Assembly: GCA_902651635.1 (NCBI GenBank) | Contig: CACRSC010000111.1 | Coordinates: 11,018-72,500, forward strand | From: Mastigamoeba balamuthi | Lineage: Eukaryota > Evosea > Mastigamoebida > Mastigamoebidae | Length of the DNA: 61,483 nucleotides | Direction of reading: 5' to 3' | In this document: positions 9,277 to 19,872 of the stretch, one piece after another | Layout: every line of letters starts with the position of its first letter | Numbering within the stretch: position 1 is the first letter of the stretch | Made by a program: the position numbers and the translations under genes | The notes under the pieces: model-generated | Databases searched by the model: none | What the model was told of the DNA's origin: nothing | What the model saw: only the letters and a program-made list of their open reading frames with translations

Positions 9277-11715
9277 ATGGCGAACAGCATCGAGTCCCGC
9301 CCCGCGTGGGAGCAGCGCCTCTTCGACACACTCCGCCGCAATGGCTACTCTGTTGTTTCGCTCGTCTCTGCCAACCAGCTCGGCCTCAGCAGCGCACGCG
9401 CCCCCCCATCCCCACCACCGCCGCCGCCAGTCCCGCCCGTGACGGCCGCGGGGGGGCTCCCCTTGCCCGCGCGCGCGCGCAGGTGTTCAAGGCGAGGCGG
9501 GAGGTGCTGGGGATGGACGTGTGCGTGAAGCTGCTGAACGTGGGCGCGCACAAGGGCAAGAGCGCCAAGTACCCGCCGCAGGAGGTGGGCATCTCGATGC
9601 GCCTCTCGCACCCCAACATCATCCGCGTGTTCTCTGTCCTCGTACGCGCGGAGACATCCCCCCTCTCTTCTCTCTTCTCTCTCTTTCTCCTCTCTCTCTC
9701 TCTCCCTCTCTCTGGATGGTACTGAGATGGAGTGCCTGCAGCCGTCGCTGGATGCAGCAGAGGTGATTGTGATGGAGCTGTGCAGCGGGTCGCTGAGGAG
9801 GCTCTCGTCGTCACTCACCAGGTCGCTTCCAGTGCCCCTGCGCGAGCACTGGATAAGGGACTGGTCCCGCCAAATAGGTACCGCGCTCTGGCTGAGGTAC
9901 AAAGCTGGCCTCGGCCCTCACACGCCCTACGCTCAGCCCGAGGGCTATGCTACCTGAGGAACGCTGGGGTGATACACAGGGACATCAAGATCGACAACGT
10001 GCTGTACCGCGTTCTCCCCGACGGCTCATACCAGCTCAAGAGTCCGCCGGCTCGTTTCCTGGCCACCCCTAACGAACGCACCCTCGGCAGTCGCGGACTT
10101 TGGGCTGTCCAGCCCGCAGCCCCTTGCCGAGTCCATACTGGGGACTCAGGGATACACAGCGCCCGAGGTGCTCAGGGGAGTGCCGTACGACTTCAAGGTC
10201 GACATGTGGTCTCTCGGAGCCGTCGTTTACCTCCTGATGACCGACGCGCACGCCCCCACGCCCACGGACTTCAACGCCCTGCCCGAGCGGTATTCCCTGC
10301 CCCCAGAGTGTCCCTGCAGCGCCGAGTGCGACTCGTTCGTCAGCGCCCTGATGACTGTGTACGCTGGCGCCTCGTTTGTTGCGAAGCCGCTGACCAGCGA
10401 TTGCCGCAGCGACCCGGAGAAGAGGCTGGGGCACGAGGACGCTCTGGCACACCCGTTCCTGAAGAGCTCCTTCACGGTCTACTGTGTCTTGAACGGCGTC
10501 ACGAGGATAGAGATCCCTTCACGCTCAGAAGACAGGGACGTCGTCTCCCTGGCAGACATACAGGTATCGTCCGTCCACCGCGCCAGAGGCCCTGCTGACA
10601 GTGCGGGCACCAGAGGGCCGTGGCGACCGAGGCTGGCATCCCCGAGCCGGAGCAGATGCTCTCTCTTGTCATCCCCGTCGAGAAGGCGGACAACGTGTGC
10701 CCGTTCACCAAGGTGCGCAGCTCTCTTGACCAGTTGCGCCCTCACGCGTGCCGCAAAGGACCTCGTTGTCTCGCGCAAGGACATTGTCTCCGCACAGAAG
10801 GTTTTCCCCTTCGACAACTTCCTGCCCAAAGAGCTCGAAGAGAGCTGTACGTCCAGGACCGAGGAGCTAGCGGCCCTGTGCAGGGTAGTGCAGGTAACCA
10901 ACCCGCTTGGCGGAGTGGCTGAGCTCTCACCGCTTCCCAGGCCAACTGCAAGGTCATACACGACGCCATGCTCAAGACTCGTCCCGCGGAGCAGGACCTC
11001 CTGGACACCATGACAGCCGCCCTTCACGTGCACGCGCAGGCCGACGTGCTGGCGTCGTAAGAGTTGCTGTTGCTGTTCAGCCCCGGCTCACTCCACCACG
11101 CCAGTGACATCTCGTCGGACCACCTTGAGAGATGCGCTGCGAACATCGAGATGTGGAGGATGCTCCTCCCCAGGGTTGTGGAGCGCCTGCCCACAGCGAC
11201 TCGCGACGGATCCAGCGGCGGTGGCCTCACGAGCCGCCTGGTGGGCGCGGTGATCAACGGGTTCCCTCTGTGCGCCCCGGGCTCCGCTCTTGAGTCGGCC
11301 CCGTGGTGCCTGTCCAAGACGCCCGTGAAGCCCGACTACCCCTCTCTAGCTCTGCCGACACCGATCCTCGCGGTCCTCGAGAAGTCCGCTAGACGTGAGC
11401 TCGCAACGGTGAAAGCAACAAATGCTCACAAGTCCTCCAGTCCTGTCGAGGCCCGAGCAGTGCTCGAACGTCGACAGGAGCCTCTCGGAGCTGCGGCAGT
11501 GCATGGACACTGTCAGGGTCCACATCCAGAGGCTGAACTCGCGGAGCCTCAAGATAGCCAAGGCACAGGGCTCGTGGTGGTCGTACCTGCTCGAGGGTCT
11601 GCAGCGAATGCAGCAGCTGCTGCAGTACGACAGCGCTCTGCAGGCCGCCATTGCGGAGCAGAAGAGAGTGCTCGATGACAGTCGCAGCCTCATCGAGCAA
11701 ATTCAAGTGCTGTAG
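9277..11715 (+). CDS. Ser/Thr protein kinase with C-terminal coiled coil
   Basis: ATG at 9277 (MANSIESRPAWEQRLFDTLR), stop at 11715. The catalytic domain is split by several short introns: VFKARRE and VCVKLLNVG (N-lobe, catalytic Lys), HPNIIRVFSVL, VIVMELCSGSL, then IHRDIKIDNVL (catalytic loop intact). A GT-AG intron at about 10041-10089 joins LK to IADFGLSS (DFG intact), followed by LGTQGYTAPEVLRG (activation segment) and VDMWSLGAVVYLLMT. The kinase domain ends near 10460 (LGHEDALAHPFL). A region follows that starts SSFTVYCVLNGVTRIEIPS and could be a ubiquitin-like domain. Long helices come next, ending in a coiled coil near 11470-11715. Kinase plus possible UBL plus coil recalls the IKK/TBK1 layout, but ULK-like alternatives are possible. 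The Gly-rich loop is split by an intron I cannot place. Confidence 0.8.
9658..9713. repeat. CT-rich low-complexity tract
   Basis: Pyrimidine tract of ctct units within an intron of the kinase gene, between the HPNIIRVFSVL exon and the next coding block. It probably acts as an expanded polypyrimidine tract. No coding value. Confidence 0.75.
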
Positions 11716-11773
11716 AGGGATGAGCCTTCGTTGTTTCCGTCCCGCGTTGTCTTCCCTTTAAATTCTCGTCGAG

Positions 11774-11845
11774 GGCTCTGTAGCATAATGGTTATTGCGC
11801 CTGTCTAGTAAACAGGAGGTTCCGAGTTCGATTCTCGGCAGAGCC
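11774..11845 (+). tRNA. tRNA-Thr (anticodon AGT)
   Basis: 72-nt cloverleaf. The acceptor arm GGCTCTG pairs with CAGAGCC, the anticodon stem CCTGT pairs with ACAGG around loop CTAGTAA (anticodon AGT, read as IGU), and the T arm CCGAG/CTCGG surrounds TTCGATT. A-box-like TAGCATAATGG and B-box-like GAGTTCGATTC internal promoters are present. No intron and no encoded CCA. It sits between two plus-strand protein genes, 58 bp after the kinase stop. Confidence 0.96.
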
Positions 11846-11851
11846 TTTTTT
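11846..11851 (+). terminator. RNA polymerase III T-run terminator
   Basis: Six T residues directly follow the last base of the tRNA acceptor stem, the usual Pol III termination signal. Confidence 0.8.
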
Positions 11852-11921
11852 CCCCTTTTTCGGCCGCAACAAAAATGAATCTCGCGTAGAGCGGCGCGAA
11901 CAAACCGCTGTTGTTCGCACG

Positions 11922-13289
11922 ATGCCGCGTACCGGCGGCAGTCGCGTCTGCTCGCTGTGGGTCGCAGCGCTCCTGACGGCCGCCCTCACGGTCTGCTCGT
12001 ACCCGCTGCTGTCGCCCTCGGGTCCCCTCCGCAGCGACGCCCTCAGCCCCGCCGAGCAGCCGCCCGCCCTCAGCAGCAGCCGCCAGTCGCACAGCCCCAG
12101 CAGCACCGCCCCTCCGCTGAGCGCCGCCGCCAGCAGCAGCAGCGGGGGCCCTGCAGCCTGCGACGCCACGTGGCGGCCCGAGGTGCTGTGGTCCCCGTCC
12201 AACGCGTCGCAGTCGCTGTGCCCGTGGCGCTGGCTCTTCAACCCGAGCCCCGTCCAGCGCTGGCGGCCCCACGACGGCGGCAGCGACGGCGACGGCGACG
12301 ACGACGACGACCTGCTGGTGCTCTACCGCGCGCGCTTCGAGGGCAGCCGCGTGGTGCTGCGCCTGCACGGCCGGGGCGGCAGCAGCGGCGAGGGGCCGTG
12401 GCTGGCGGGGGGCGGGGCCGCGGCGAGCGCGTTCGGGGTGGTGGCGGACGTGGAGCCGTCGCGGGCCACGTGCAGGAGCTGGTTCAAGGGGTGGGACGAC
12501 CCGCGCGGCCTCTCGCTGCCCGACGGCACGCTGCTCGTCGTCGCCAACGCCCCGCGCTCGGGCGACTGCCTGCGCCGCATGGCCCTGCTCGAGTTTGACG
12601 AGCGGGCCGTCCGCGAGGTCCTCAGGGCGCCCGAGAGGGGCAGCAAGGGCGGCGCCGCCTGCGTCGTCCGCGACGTCTGGGCCCGCAACGTGACGTTCCT
12701 GAGCGCGCCGGGCGAGCCGCTGGCCACGGAGAAGAACTGGATCCCGTTCTTCCCCGACGGCGTCCCCGCGACCCGCGACCGCGTGTTCTTCGTCTACTCT
12801 GTCGAGCCGCACGTGGTCCTCGACTGCAACGTGCGGCTGGGCGGCAGATGCACTGAGGCCGCCCGCACGCGCTGGCCCGACGTGTGGCGCAGCGTGGGCC
12901 TGCGGGGCGCCAGCGTCCGCGGGAGCTCCGTCGCCGTCGACCGCGGCGGCTCGGGCGACTTCCTGGCCTGCGCGCACGCCCGCGTGCGGGGCAACGCGTA
13001 CAAGTTCGTGCTGTACACGTTCGCCAGGCGCCACCCCTGGCAGATCACGGGCGTCAGCAGGGCGTTCGTGGTCGACGGCAGCCCGGGCGCCCGCATGCAG
13101 TACGTCGGGGGCATCGCCAGGGCGCTCGGCGAGTGGTACGCGCTGGGGTTCAGCGTCAAGGACAAGACGGCGCAGTCGGTGCTGATACGCCAGTGCGAGG
13201 TCGACCGCATGGCCTCCGAGTTCCGCAGGGCCAGCAGCAGCAGCGTCTCCTCCAGCAGCGACCAGCAGCAGCAGAGCAGTGGGCGGTGA
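11922..13289 (+). CDS. Type II membrane protein with GH130-like propeller
   Basis: A single open frame of 455 aa with no intron needed. A short cytoplasmic tail and signal anchor (VCSLWVAALLTAALTVCSYPL) are followed by a Ser/Pro/Ala-rich stem of about 60 residues, a layout typical of Golgi glycosylation enzymes. The luminal part shows repeated blade-like blocks: GWDDPRGLSLPDGTLLVVAN, LATEKNWIPFFPDG, VFFVYSVEPHVVLDC, GSSVAVDRGGSGDFLACAHA, SRAFVVDGSPGARMQYVGG and YALGFSVKDKTAQSVLI. The EKNW.PF, YS.eP, GSS...G and yv.G...... series resembles five-bladed propellers of the GH43/GH130 and beta-1,2-mannosyltransferase-like group. I infer a role in glycan synthesis or trimming; the reaction cannot be read from the sequence. 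The C-terminus is a Ser/Gln run. Confidence 0.65.
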   Translation: MPRTGGSRVCSLWVAALLTAALTVCSYPLLSPSGPLRSDALSPAEQPPALSSSRQSHSPSSTAPPLSAAASSSSGGPAACDATWRPEVLWSPSNASQSLCPWRWLFNPSPVQRWRPHDGGSDGDGDDDDDLLVLYRARFEGSRVVLRLHGRGGSSGEGPWLAGGGAAASAFGVVADVEPSRATCRSWFKGWDDPRGLSLPDGTLLVVANAPRSGDCLRRMALLEFDERAVREVLRAPERGSKGGAACVVRDVWARNVTFLSAPGEPLATEKNWIPFFPDGVPATRDRVFFVYSVEPHVVLDCNVRLGGRCTEAARTRWPDVWRSVGLRGASVRGSSVAVDRGGSGDFLACAHARVRGNAYKFVLYTFARRHPWQITGVSRAFVVDGSPGARMQYVGGIARALGEWYALGFSVKDKTAQSVLIRQCEVDRMASEFRRASSSSVSSSSDQQQQSSGR

Positions 13290-13848
13290 CAGACCGCAGC
13301 AGAGGCTTCCTCCGTCTTTCCCCAGCTCGCCCATCACTGGCAGCATCCCGCATGTACTGCGTCGTCGCACGCAGGCAGACCGCTGTGTGAGGCCACCCCG
13401 TCCTGCCAGGGCGGAAATTGGCACCCGCTCGCGAGAGGCACACCGTAGTGCCTTGCACGCGGAAGAGTGCCCCGAGCCCGCGAATACGCCCACAACCGCT
13501 GCCACCGGTGTGCTGTGCGTGCCGGACGCTTGGGCGAGAACCCCACTTCGGTGCTGGCCCCTCGCTGCTTTGCGTTACAATAAAGGGCGGCCCCTCGCGG
13601 CGACCAAACAGGAGCTCTCCGATCTGAGCTATCCGGCATTTCACCCTTCCTCGTCATTTCGGTTCCTTTTCAGTCTTAAAAGGACGTCCCCCATTTGGGC
13701 GAGACTGGCATTTCCAGCGAGAGAAATGAACCTGTTGTGGGGGGATTCTACCGAAAGGCCGTTCACCCAAGGACCATCACCTCTGCTGCCAGGCCACTTT
13801 TTCCACTTTTCATTTCACAAACCTCTTCTCATCCCCACCGTCGGCAAA
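13290..13848. other. Intergenic region, no gene seen
   Basis: 560 bp between the propeller-like membrane protein and the next small gene. It has some open frames without family features, and ttacaataaag near 13576-13586 is a plausible polyadenylation signal for the upstream gene. The 3' half is T-rich and probably contains the next promoter. Confidence 0.4.
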
Positions 13849-14224
13849 ATGCAAGGGCAGCAGCCCACCTGGGAGGAGCACGGGGCCAGCGACACGGAAG
13901 AGAGCCCGCGTCTCCGCAGGCGCTTCGTGTCGCGCAGCAGCTACGCCTGGGGCTTCAGCGCCACCGACCTCGCCGCCCTGGCCCGAGTGAGTCTTTACTT
14001 CCATTCCGCGCACCCGCGCGTGCCCCTCACGTCCTCGCCAACGCCCACGCGACCCGATTTTGGTCACACAGGACGGCGTCAGGCCCGTGTTCCTGCCGAG
14101 ACCAAGTAAGGACTCGCCCGCGTGGTGCACCATCCCGTGAGTGCCTCTCGCCTCAGCGCTGCCCCCCATTCCACTGGCCCGGCCAAGCCCTGGGCTTACC
14201 AGTTTTTCCTGTCCGGCTAAGTAG
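13849..14224 (+). CDS. Small hypothetical protein, three exons
   Basis: Exon 1 13849-13986 (starting MQGQQPTWEEHG), intron 13987-14071 (gtgagt...cacacag), exon 2 14072-14136, intron 14137-14202 (gtgagt...accag), exon 3 14203-14224 ending FSCPAK and a stop. The product is about 74 aa with a Ser/Arg-rich middle (RRRFVSRSSYAWGFSATDLA) and the segment GVRPVFLPRPSKDSPAWC. Support is two canonical GTGAGT donors, in-frame joins and GC-ending codons. I do not recognise the family, and exon 3 is the weakest part. Confidence 0.45.
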
Positions 14225-14471
14225 GGGCGACTCGAAGAGCGCCCCGCCGAGCGCACAACTTGCGGGCACCAAGCGGCAGAACTCGGCGACGTTTTGATAG
14301 GGATGCGATCGATCTCGGGAGGAGGGCACAGCGCCCTACCTTCGCTGCGTGGCCTCGTTGCAGAGCACCCTCACATTTTCAACAGTGGCGGTGTTTTGTG
14401 CACTTTGTACACACTGGGGGATCCGCTTTGTGTTACTCTCTCGGATTCGGGAGAGCTGGATGGCTCCTGCG

Positions 14472-15116
14472 TCAAGGGCTGACGGGCAGAGGCAGGCACT
14501 GGGAATGCGCGCAGCCGTGCGTGCACTTCATGTGGATGCATGCGTCCGCGACGCACTCACCACTGTTGCACCACTCGCTCGCGCGGCACTGCGAGTCCTC
14601 TGTGCACCTTGCGGGCAGGCACTGCGAGTGCACGCACCCGTGAGCGCAGCGCATGACGGCGCACAGGTCCTCGACGCAGCGGCTGTTGCTGCACCACTCG
14701 CGCGGCCCGCACTCGGAGTCTTCCGCGCACGCCGGGCGGTCCATGCAGACGGACAAAGTGACGTTGCACAGCTGGAAGTCCGGGCAGTCGGCGTCGGTCC
14801 CGCACGGCCTGGGCAGACACTGCGAGTGGCGGCACGGACCCACGCAGCGCATGAAGGCGCAGCGGTCGTACACGCACGCTCCACCGTCACACCAGTAGCC
14901 AGCGAGGCAGTCCGAGTCGGCGAGGCAGACGGGAGGGAGGCACCGCGAGTGGTGGCAGCCGTGCATGCAGCGCATCCGCGCACACAGTTCCTCGACGCAC
15001 ACGCCGGCGCGGCACCACTGCAGCCCCGTGGAGGAGCACATGTCGTCGCTCGTGCAGAGGGCGGAGGCCAGGGCGAGGGCAGCAGCCAGGGGAACCAGGG
15101 AAGCACGGGATGTCAT
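14472..15116 (-). CDS. Secreted Cys-rich tandem repeat protein
   Basis: Intronless, 214 aa. A signal peptide (MTSRASLVPLAAALALASAL) is followed by five units of about 38 residues, each with the core D.DC....WC..G.CV.D.C..MRC.H.C.HSQCLP. Six or more Cys per unit and the invariant MRC..GC.HSQCLP block point to a disulfide-bonded extracellular module. No catalytic residues or membrane span are seen. The repeat is weakly reminiscent of EGF or disintegrin-like knots, but I do not recognise it as a named domain. It may be a surface-coat, adhesive or cyst-wall protein (inference). Confidence 0.75.
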   Translation of the reverse strand: MTSRASLVPLAAALALASALCTSDDMCSSTGLQWCRAGVCVEELCARMRCMHGCHHSRCLPPVCLADSDCLAGYWCDGGACVYDRCAFMRCVGPCRHSQCLPRPCGTDADCPDFQLCNVTLSVCMDRPACAEDSECGPREWCSNSRCVEDLCAVMRCAHGCVHSQCLPARCTEDSQCRASEWCNSGECVADACIHMKCTHGCAHSQCLPLPVSP

Positions 15117-15577
15117 TGTTCCTGAGCCAAAATGCGACTGACAGGCAATGCCGGGCCGATCAAACCGGCTTTTGTTCGGCGAGCAGTCACCCGCACCGCA
15201 ACGTCATTCGTCCCGCACCACGCGCCGAGCTTTTCCTACCCTGACGCATTTCTTCCCGCACCACGACGTCATCCACCCGCACCACCCGCTTCCGGTGGGT
15301 GTCGGTTGGCAGTAATGCTCACAGTGTTCAGCAGAGTCAAGGCCAAAACCCTGCGAGACCAGAGCCGTGGGGAAGATACTGTCCTTGGGGATGACTGAGG
15401 AAGCAACTGAGGATGGAGTGCCAGGAATTTGTCGACCGGTAGCACTGCTAACTGGTTTCCCCTCCGCGTAGTTACTAAAATACCGGCAGTACGACTTTGG
15501 TTGGTGAGAAGTGTCTCGTCTATTATTGACACAATGAGATGTGGGGAGCAGGAAGAGGAAAGCGGAACGGGCACTTT
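15117..15577. other. Intergenic region, no gene seen
   Basis: 460 bp between the start of the Cys-repeat gene and the stop of the rod-protein gene, both on the minus strand. It holds scattered AT-richer stretches and contains the likely promoter of the Cys-repeat gene and 3' untranslated sequence of the rod-protein gene. Confidence 0.4.
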
Positions 15578-18500
15578 TCACTTCATCAGGCCGGCCTTCT
15601 TGGAGTTCTGCACGGCCACGAGACTCTCGTTCAGCGAGATGCCGATGGAGTTGACGACGCAGATGACCTGCTCGTCGACCTCGCCGCACTCACCCTCCTT
15701 GGTGGCCGCCTTTACGGCCGCGACGATCTTGAGCTGCACCGAGAAGTTCCTCAGGGCCATCAGCGACCTCTTGATCCTGTCCTTGAACCTCGGGTCCCTG
15801 CACCTGTCGGCCACGGCCTCGAGCTCCGCGCAGATCTTGGCGATCAGCGCGGCGATCTCGCGGGCCGTCACGACCAGGTGCTCGCGCTGCCCGTTCCTCG
15901 CGGCCTCGGCGAGCCTCTTCATCGCGTCCGTCAGCGCCGAGACGTCGATGCACCCGCACGACTGCGCGTTGGAGACCTCGCGCTTGTGCCGCGCCACGGC
16001 CGTGTCGATCTCGTTGGCCACGCGCGAGATCTCCTGGGCGACCCTGCCGCCGCCGCTCGCCGCTCCCTGCGCCCCCGAGGAGGCGCTGCCCCCGCGGCCC
16101 CTCTCGGTGCGGTCGACGAGGTCCAGCAGGTCCTTCCCCGCGGCCCCAGCACCGCCGCTCATGTCGTTGTCCCTGCAGGCGGCCGTCCGCGCGGCATCGC
16201 TGAACCTCAAGAGGCTGTCCGCGAGCTCCTTGGACGCGCGCAGCAGCGCCTCGAGGTCCAGGGGCTTCCCCTCTGCCGCGCACTTGCGAGCGTGCGCGGC
16301 GAGGCCCTTGATGCGGTCCCTGGCGTGCGCTGCGGGGGCCTTGTCGCCGTTGAGCAGGTCCCACAGCCGGTCCAGCGGCTCGTGCACCGCGCGAGCCGAG
16401 TCCGTGGTCTTCTGGTTCGCGTTGCGGTCCCCGCGCCCGACGGCAGGCGACGCCGACAGCGCCTCCTTGGACAGCTTGTCGAAGTCGTCGAGGGCGGCGC
16501 TGACAAGCTCTGGGTTGGCCGCCCACCCCGGCGGCTTGTTCGCCTGCGCGCGCCTGAGGTCCGCCCCGGCGGCCTTGAGGGCCTGCGACGCCTTCTGGGC
16601 GCCCGCGCCGTCGTTGGCCTTGGCCGCCTTGGCCAGCGCGTCGGCGGCGTAGTGCGCGCGCGCGATGGCGGCTGCGGCGTCGCCCTTGCGGGTGCCGGCG
16701 TCCGCGAGGCCCTCGAGCTCGGTGATCTTGTCCTTCATCTCCTGGACGTTGTCCCTCAGCTCGTCGTCGGCCTGCGTGAGCTGCCCCTGCGGGCCCTTGA
16801 GCGCCTCCTTGAGCGACTGCAGCGTCTCAGGGAGCATCGCCTCGAGGTCCTTGGCGATCTGGTCCGCCCTCTTGCGCGTCTCCGGGCTCTGCGCTCTGTG
16901 CGTCAGACTCGCCTGCGTGTGTGGTGCCTGCGGTTCCTGAAACTCACCTTCGCCTTGCCGGCGATGTCGTGGGCCGTCTCGATGACCGCGGGCTGGATCG
17001 TCGCGGCCTCCTTGGCGTGCTTGGTGGCCCCGGGGGCGTCCCTGCGGTCGCTCGCGGCCTGCATGAGGTCGAGCTCGTGCTTGAGGCGCTCGGCGGGCGC
17101 CTTGGAGGCGATGTCGATCAGGCGGTCGAGCTCGTCGAGCGCGTCCTGCAGCTCCTTGAGCCTGCGCTCGGCCTCGGCCCGGTTCCTGGCGCTGGGGTCG
17201 CGCTCGAACGCCTGCTCCGCCCCGCGCATCGCGTTGATCCTCTCGTTGAGATTCCGCACGGCGTCGCGCGCCTGCTTGGCCTTTGTCGGGTCCTCCGCGA
17301 GCGCCACGAGCTCGGCGTTGTTGCGCAGGTCGACGAGCTTGGGGTCGAGGTTCTCGTACGCCCGCTTGGTCTGGCGCGGGTCGTTGGTCCCCAGCGCGCG
17401 CTTGTAGTCCTCCATCGCCTTGCGCACCTCGCGCTCCGCGTCCCCCGCCGCGAGCTCCGGCGGCGGGCACAGCGCGTCGCTGATGCAGTCGAGCGCAGTC
17501 CTCGCCGCCCGCGCGTTGCGGTCGCACTCTGCCCGCTTCTCCGGGCTGTGCGGGTCGTCAAGCAGCTGCTTCCCCGCGCCCGCCTGCCTCGGCCCCAGCT
17601 GGTCGAGCGACCTGCAGGCCTCGGCGACTTCGTCCTGCGTGCGCGGGTCGCCGCACGCGGCCGCCTCCCTGCGGGCCTCGGCGATCAGCGCGGGCTGGCC
17701 CTCGGCGATCGCCCTGGTCGCCTCGGCGACGCCGGGCCTGTCGCCGCTCGACGCCCTGGGACCCACGGCCGCGTAGTTGTCAGCGAGCCTGTCGGCGTTG
17801 AGCGCCGTCTGCTGCTCGGGCGGCACGTGTATCGCGTTGGCGATGTCGTCCATCTGCCGCGCGAAGTCCTCGGGGCGCATTCCCGAGCTGCCGCGCGGGG
17901 GCAGCGGCGGCGCGGCACGCGAGAGGGCGTCGTCCATCTCGGCGACCTTCCTGTCGAGCTCGGGCTGCGCGTTGCGGTCCTGCAGCGCGTGCTTGGTCCC
18001 GACGATGACCTCGGGCAGCAGGCGCTCGAGCTCCGTGCACGCGTTCTCGACGTCGCGGCTCCTCCGCGGGTCGCCGCTGCCGCTCGCGGCCCTGCGCGCC
18101 TCGTCGAGCAGCGCGGGCTGGCGCGCCGCGATGGCCTTGGCCTGCTGCGCAGCCTCTGCCTGGCGGCCCTGCCCCACGAGGTCGTCGAGCGCCTGCAGCG
18201 CCGCCCTCTGCGCCTCGAACTCGCCCCCGAGGCCGTCGCCCCTGCGCACGTCCGCGCTCTGCGGCACCGCCGTACGCCCCGTCCTGGGCACCGCGGCGAC
18301 GCGCTTGCCGGCGGCCCGCAGGGCGGCGGCGGTCTGGTCGGCGAGCTCGCGCTCGCGGTCGTGGACGGGGCGCATGGCGTCGCTGAGGGCCTTGCGGTAG
18401 TTGGCGAGCTCGCGGTCGGCGGCCTGGCGCTCGGGGTCGCCGAAGTCGGACGTGAACTCGTTGCAGCGCGCGATGACGTCGTCGCCGGCGCGCTCGAGCA

Positions 18501-19540
18501 TGTCGGCGGCGTCGCGCAGGTCCTTCTGGACGACCTCCGAGTCCTCGGCGTCGGCCTGCTGCCGTATGAACGCCGCCAGCTGGTTCCCGTCCGTCACCGC
18601 CTTGCTCAGGTCCTCCACGAACCTGCGCAGCGGGGTCAGTCGGCGCAGGGGGAAGGGCGAGGGGGGCCGATGTGGGAGAGCGCGCAGGCGTACTTCTTTG
18701 GCGCCGACTCGGCTGCGCGAGTGTCCAGGGCCGCGACTTCCTCGTCCGCGAGTTTGAACTGCAGGTTCATCCTGTCCGCACGGCGTCAGGCGAGCACAGC
18801 AGGGAGGGGCTAGGGAGAGGAGAGAGAGAGGAGAGAGGGGAGAGGGGAGAGGGGAGAGGGGATTGAGGGCTGGGAGGGGACCTGGAGAAGGAGGCCCCGT
18901 AGACGACGGCGAGGACTTTGATGCAGGTGCCCCCGATGACGCGCGTCGACTCCATCAGGCGCGTGTACCCGGCGGCCAGGTCGCCCCTGCCGAGGTCCGC
19001 CATCGCCTTGCGCAGCCCGCGGGCGTTGTCGGCGACCTCTGCAGCGGCATTCCCAACACAGTGTCGGTTAGCTGTCGGTGGTGGTGGTGCACTCGAGGTA
19101 CAGCGCCCGATGCGGCTAACGGTTCACGGGGGGAGCAGAGTAGCGGGGAGGACACTGACCGCGGGCAGCGGCGTTGATCTCAGCCTGGACGGTCGGCCAC
19201 TTGGTGTACTCGGTCTTGGCGAGCTGCTCCGCGATGCCCGCGAGCACGTCTGCGGACTTCGCCACGGCCTCCTGCAGGGAGAGAAGACGTTGGGAGCAGC
19301 AGCAGCGAGAGAGAGAGAGTCAGTTGGCCCACAGTGGAACGACAGAAAGGCCGTTGCCACGAGAGGGGGGAGCAGGAGACGCACCACGGAGGAGGCGGTC
19401 GTCGGGGGCGGTGGGGTGCAGCGGTCCTGGAGCGTGATGAGGAGCAGGACGAGCTCGGGGACGGCGTTGCTGATGTTCTCGTTGATCTGGTCGACAGCGG
19501 CACGGACGCTCTTGCCCGTCTTCAGCGGCGGCGCTGACAT
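15578..19540 (-). CDS. Vinculin/talin-like helical rod protein
   Basis: ATG at 19540 (MSAPPLKTGKSVRAAVDQIN), stop at 15578, at least six exons, about 1,200 aa. One clear intron joins APKK to FVEDLSKAVTDG (donor gtacgcc, acceptor gcgcag, near 18690-18620). Another starts after GKAK at about 16950. Almost the whole protein is amphipathic helix rich in Ala, Arg, Asp and Leu. Recurring blocks such as ARQPALLDEARRA, GQPALIAEARREA and IQPAVIETAHDIA lie 140 to 235 residues apart. The end (SLMALRNFSVQLKIVAAVKAA, then VICVVNSIGISLNESLVAVQ) resembles the last rod helices of talin- and vinculin-type proteins. No FERM head is present. Likely an actin- or adhesion-linked scaffold at the membrane; the superfamily call is inference. 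Confidence 0.65.
18800..18865. repeat. GA-rich purine tract
   Basis: gagagg and gaggg units inside an intron of the rod-protein gene. On the coding strand it reads as a long polypyrimidine tract before the acceptor near 18770. Confidence 0.75.
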
Positions 19541-19872
19541 GGTGGCGCGGTTTGGGGGGTGCGGCGGTTGCGCTTCTTTTTTAATGGTACAGACAGACAG
19601 GGGGGCAGGGGAATGCTCGAGGCCTGGGTGCTACGAGGCTTATGAAGTGTTTGCGTGGTCTGCGAAAAATGGCGGTTGGAGAGATCTTTTTTGGACTAAC
19701 CGAATTCAGACTTTGGCAGCAGATTCGAGTCCTCGTTGCAGTCGCGAGAAACAGAATAGGATTCTCCTCTGTGCCTCTGGCCACCCATCGAAGCGCCCTG
19801 ATTTGCCGACAAATCCCAGATATCATCTGCAAAGATATTTCTTGTTTGTGTTTCTTTTTATCTCGCGTTCTC
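19541..19872. other. Divergent promoter region
   Basis: 332 bp between the rod-protein start (minus) and the MLH3 start (plus). It is less GC-rich than the genes, and no coding signal is seen. Confidence 0.45.

Noticed and set aside
11805-13505. 566-codon antisense open frame over the GH130-like gene and tRNA
   Set aside because: Composition-driven shadow. It overlaps a perfect tRNA and lacks any motif.
16921-18813. 630-codon open frame antisense to the rod-protein gene
   Set aside because: Shadow of GC-rich, GC3-biased coding sequence on the minus strand. It has no family features, and the sense strand gives coherent helical sequence with good introns.
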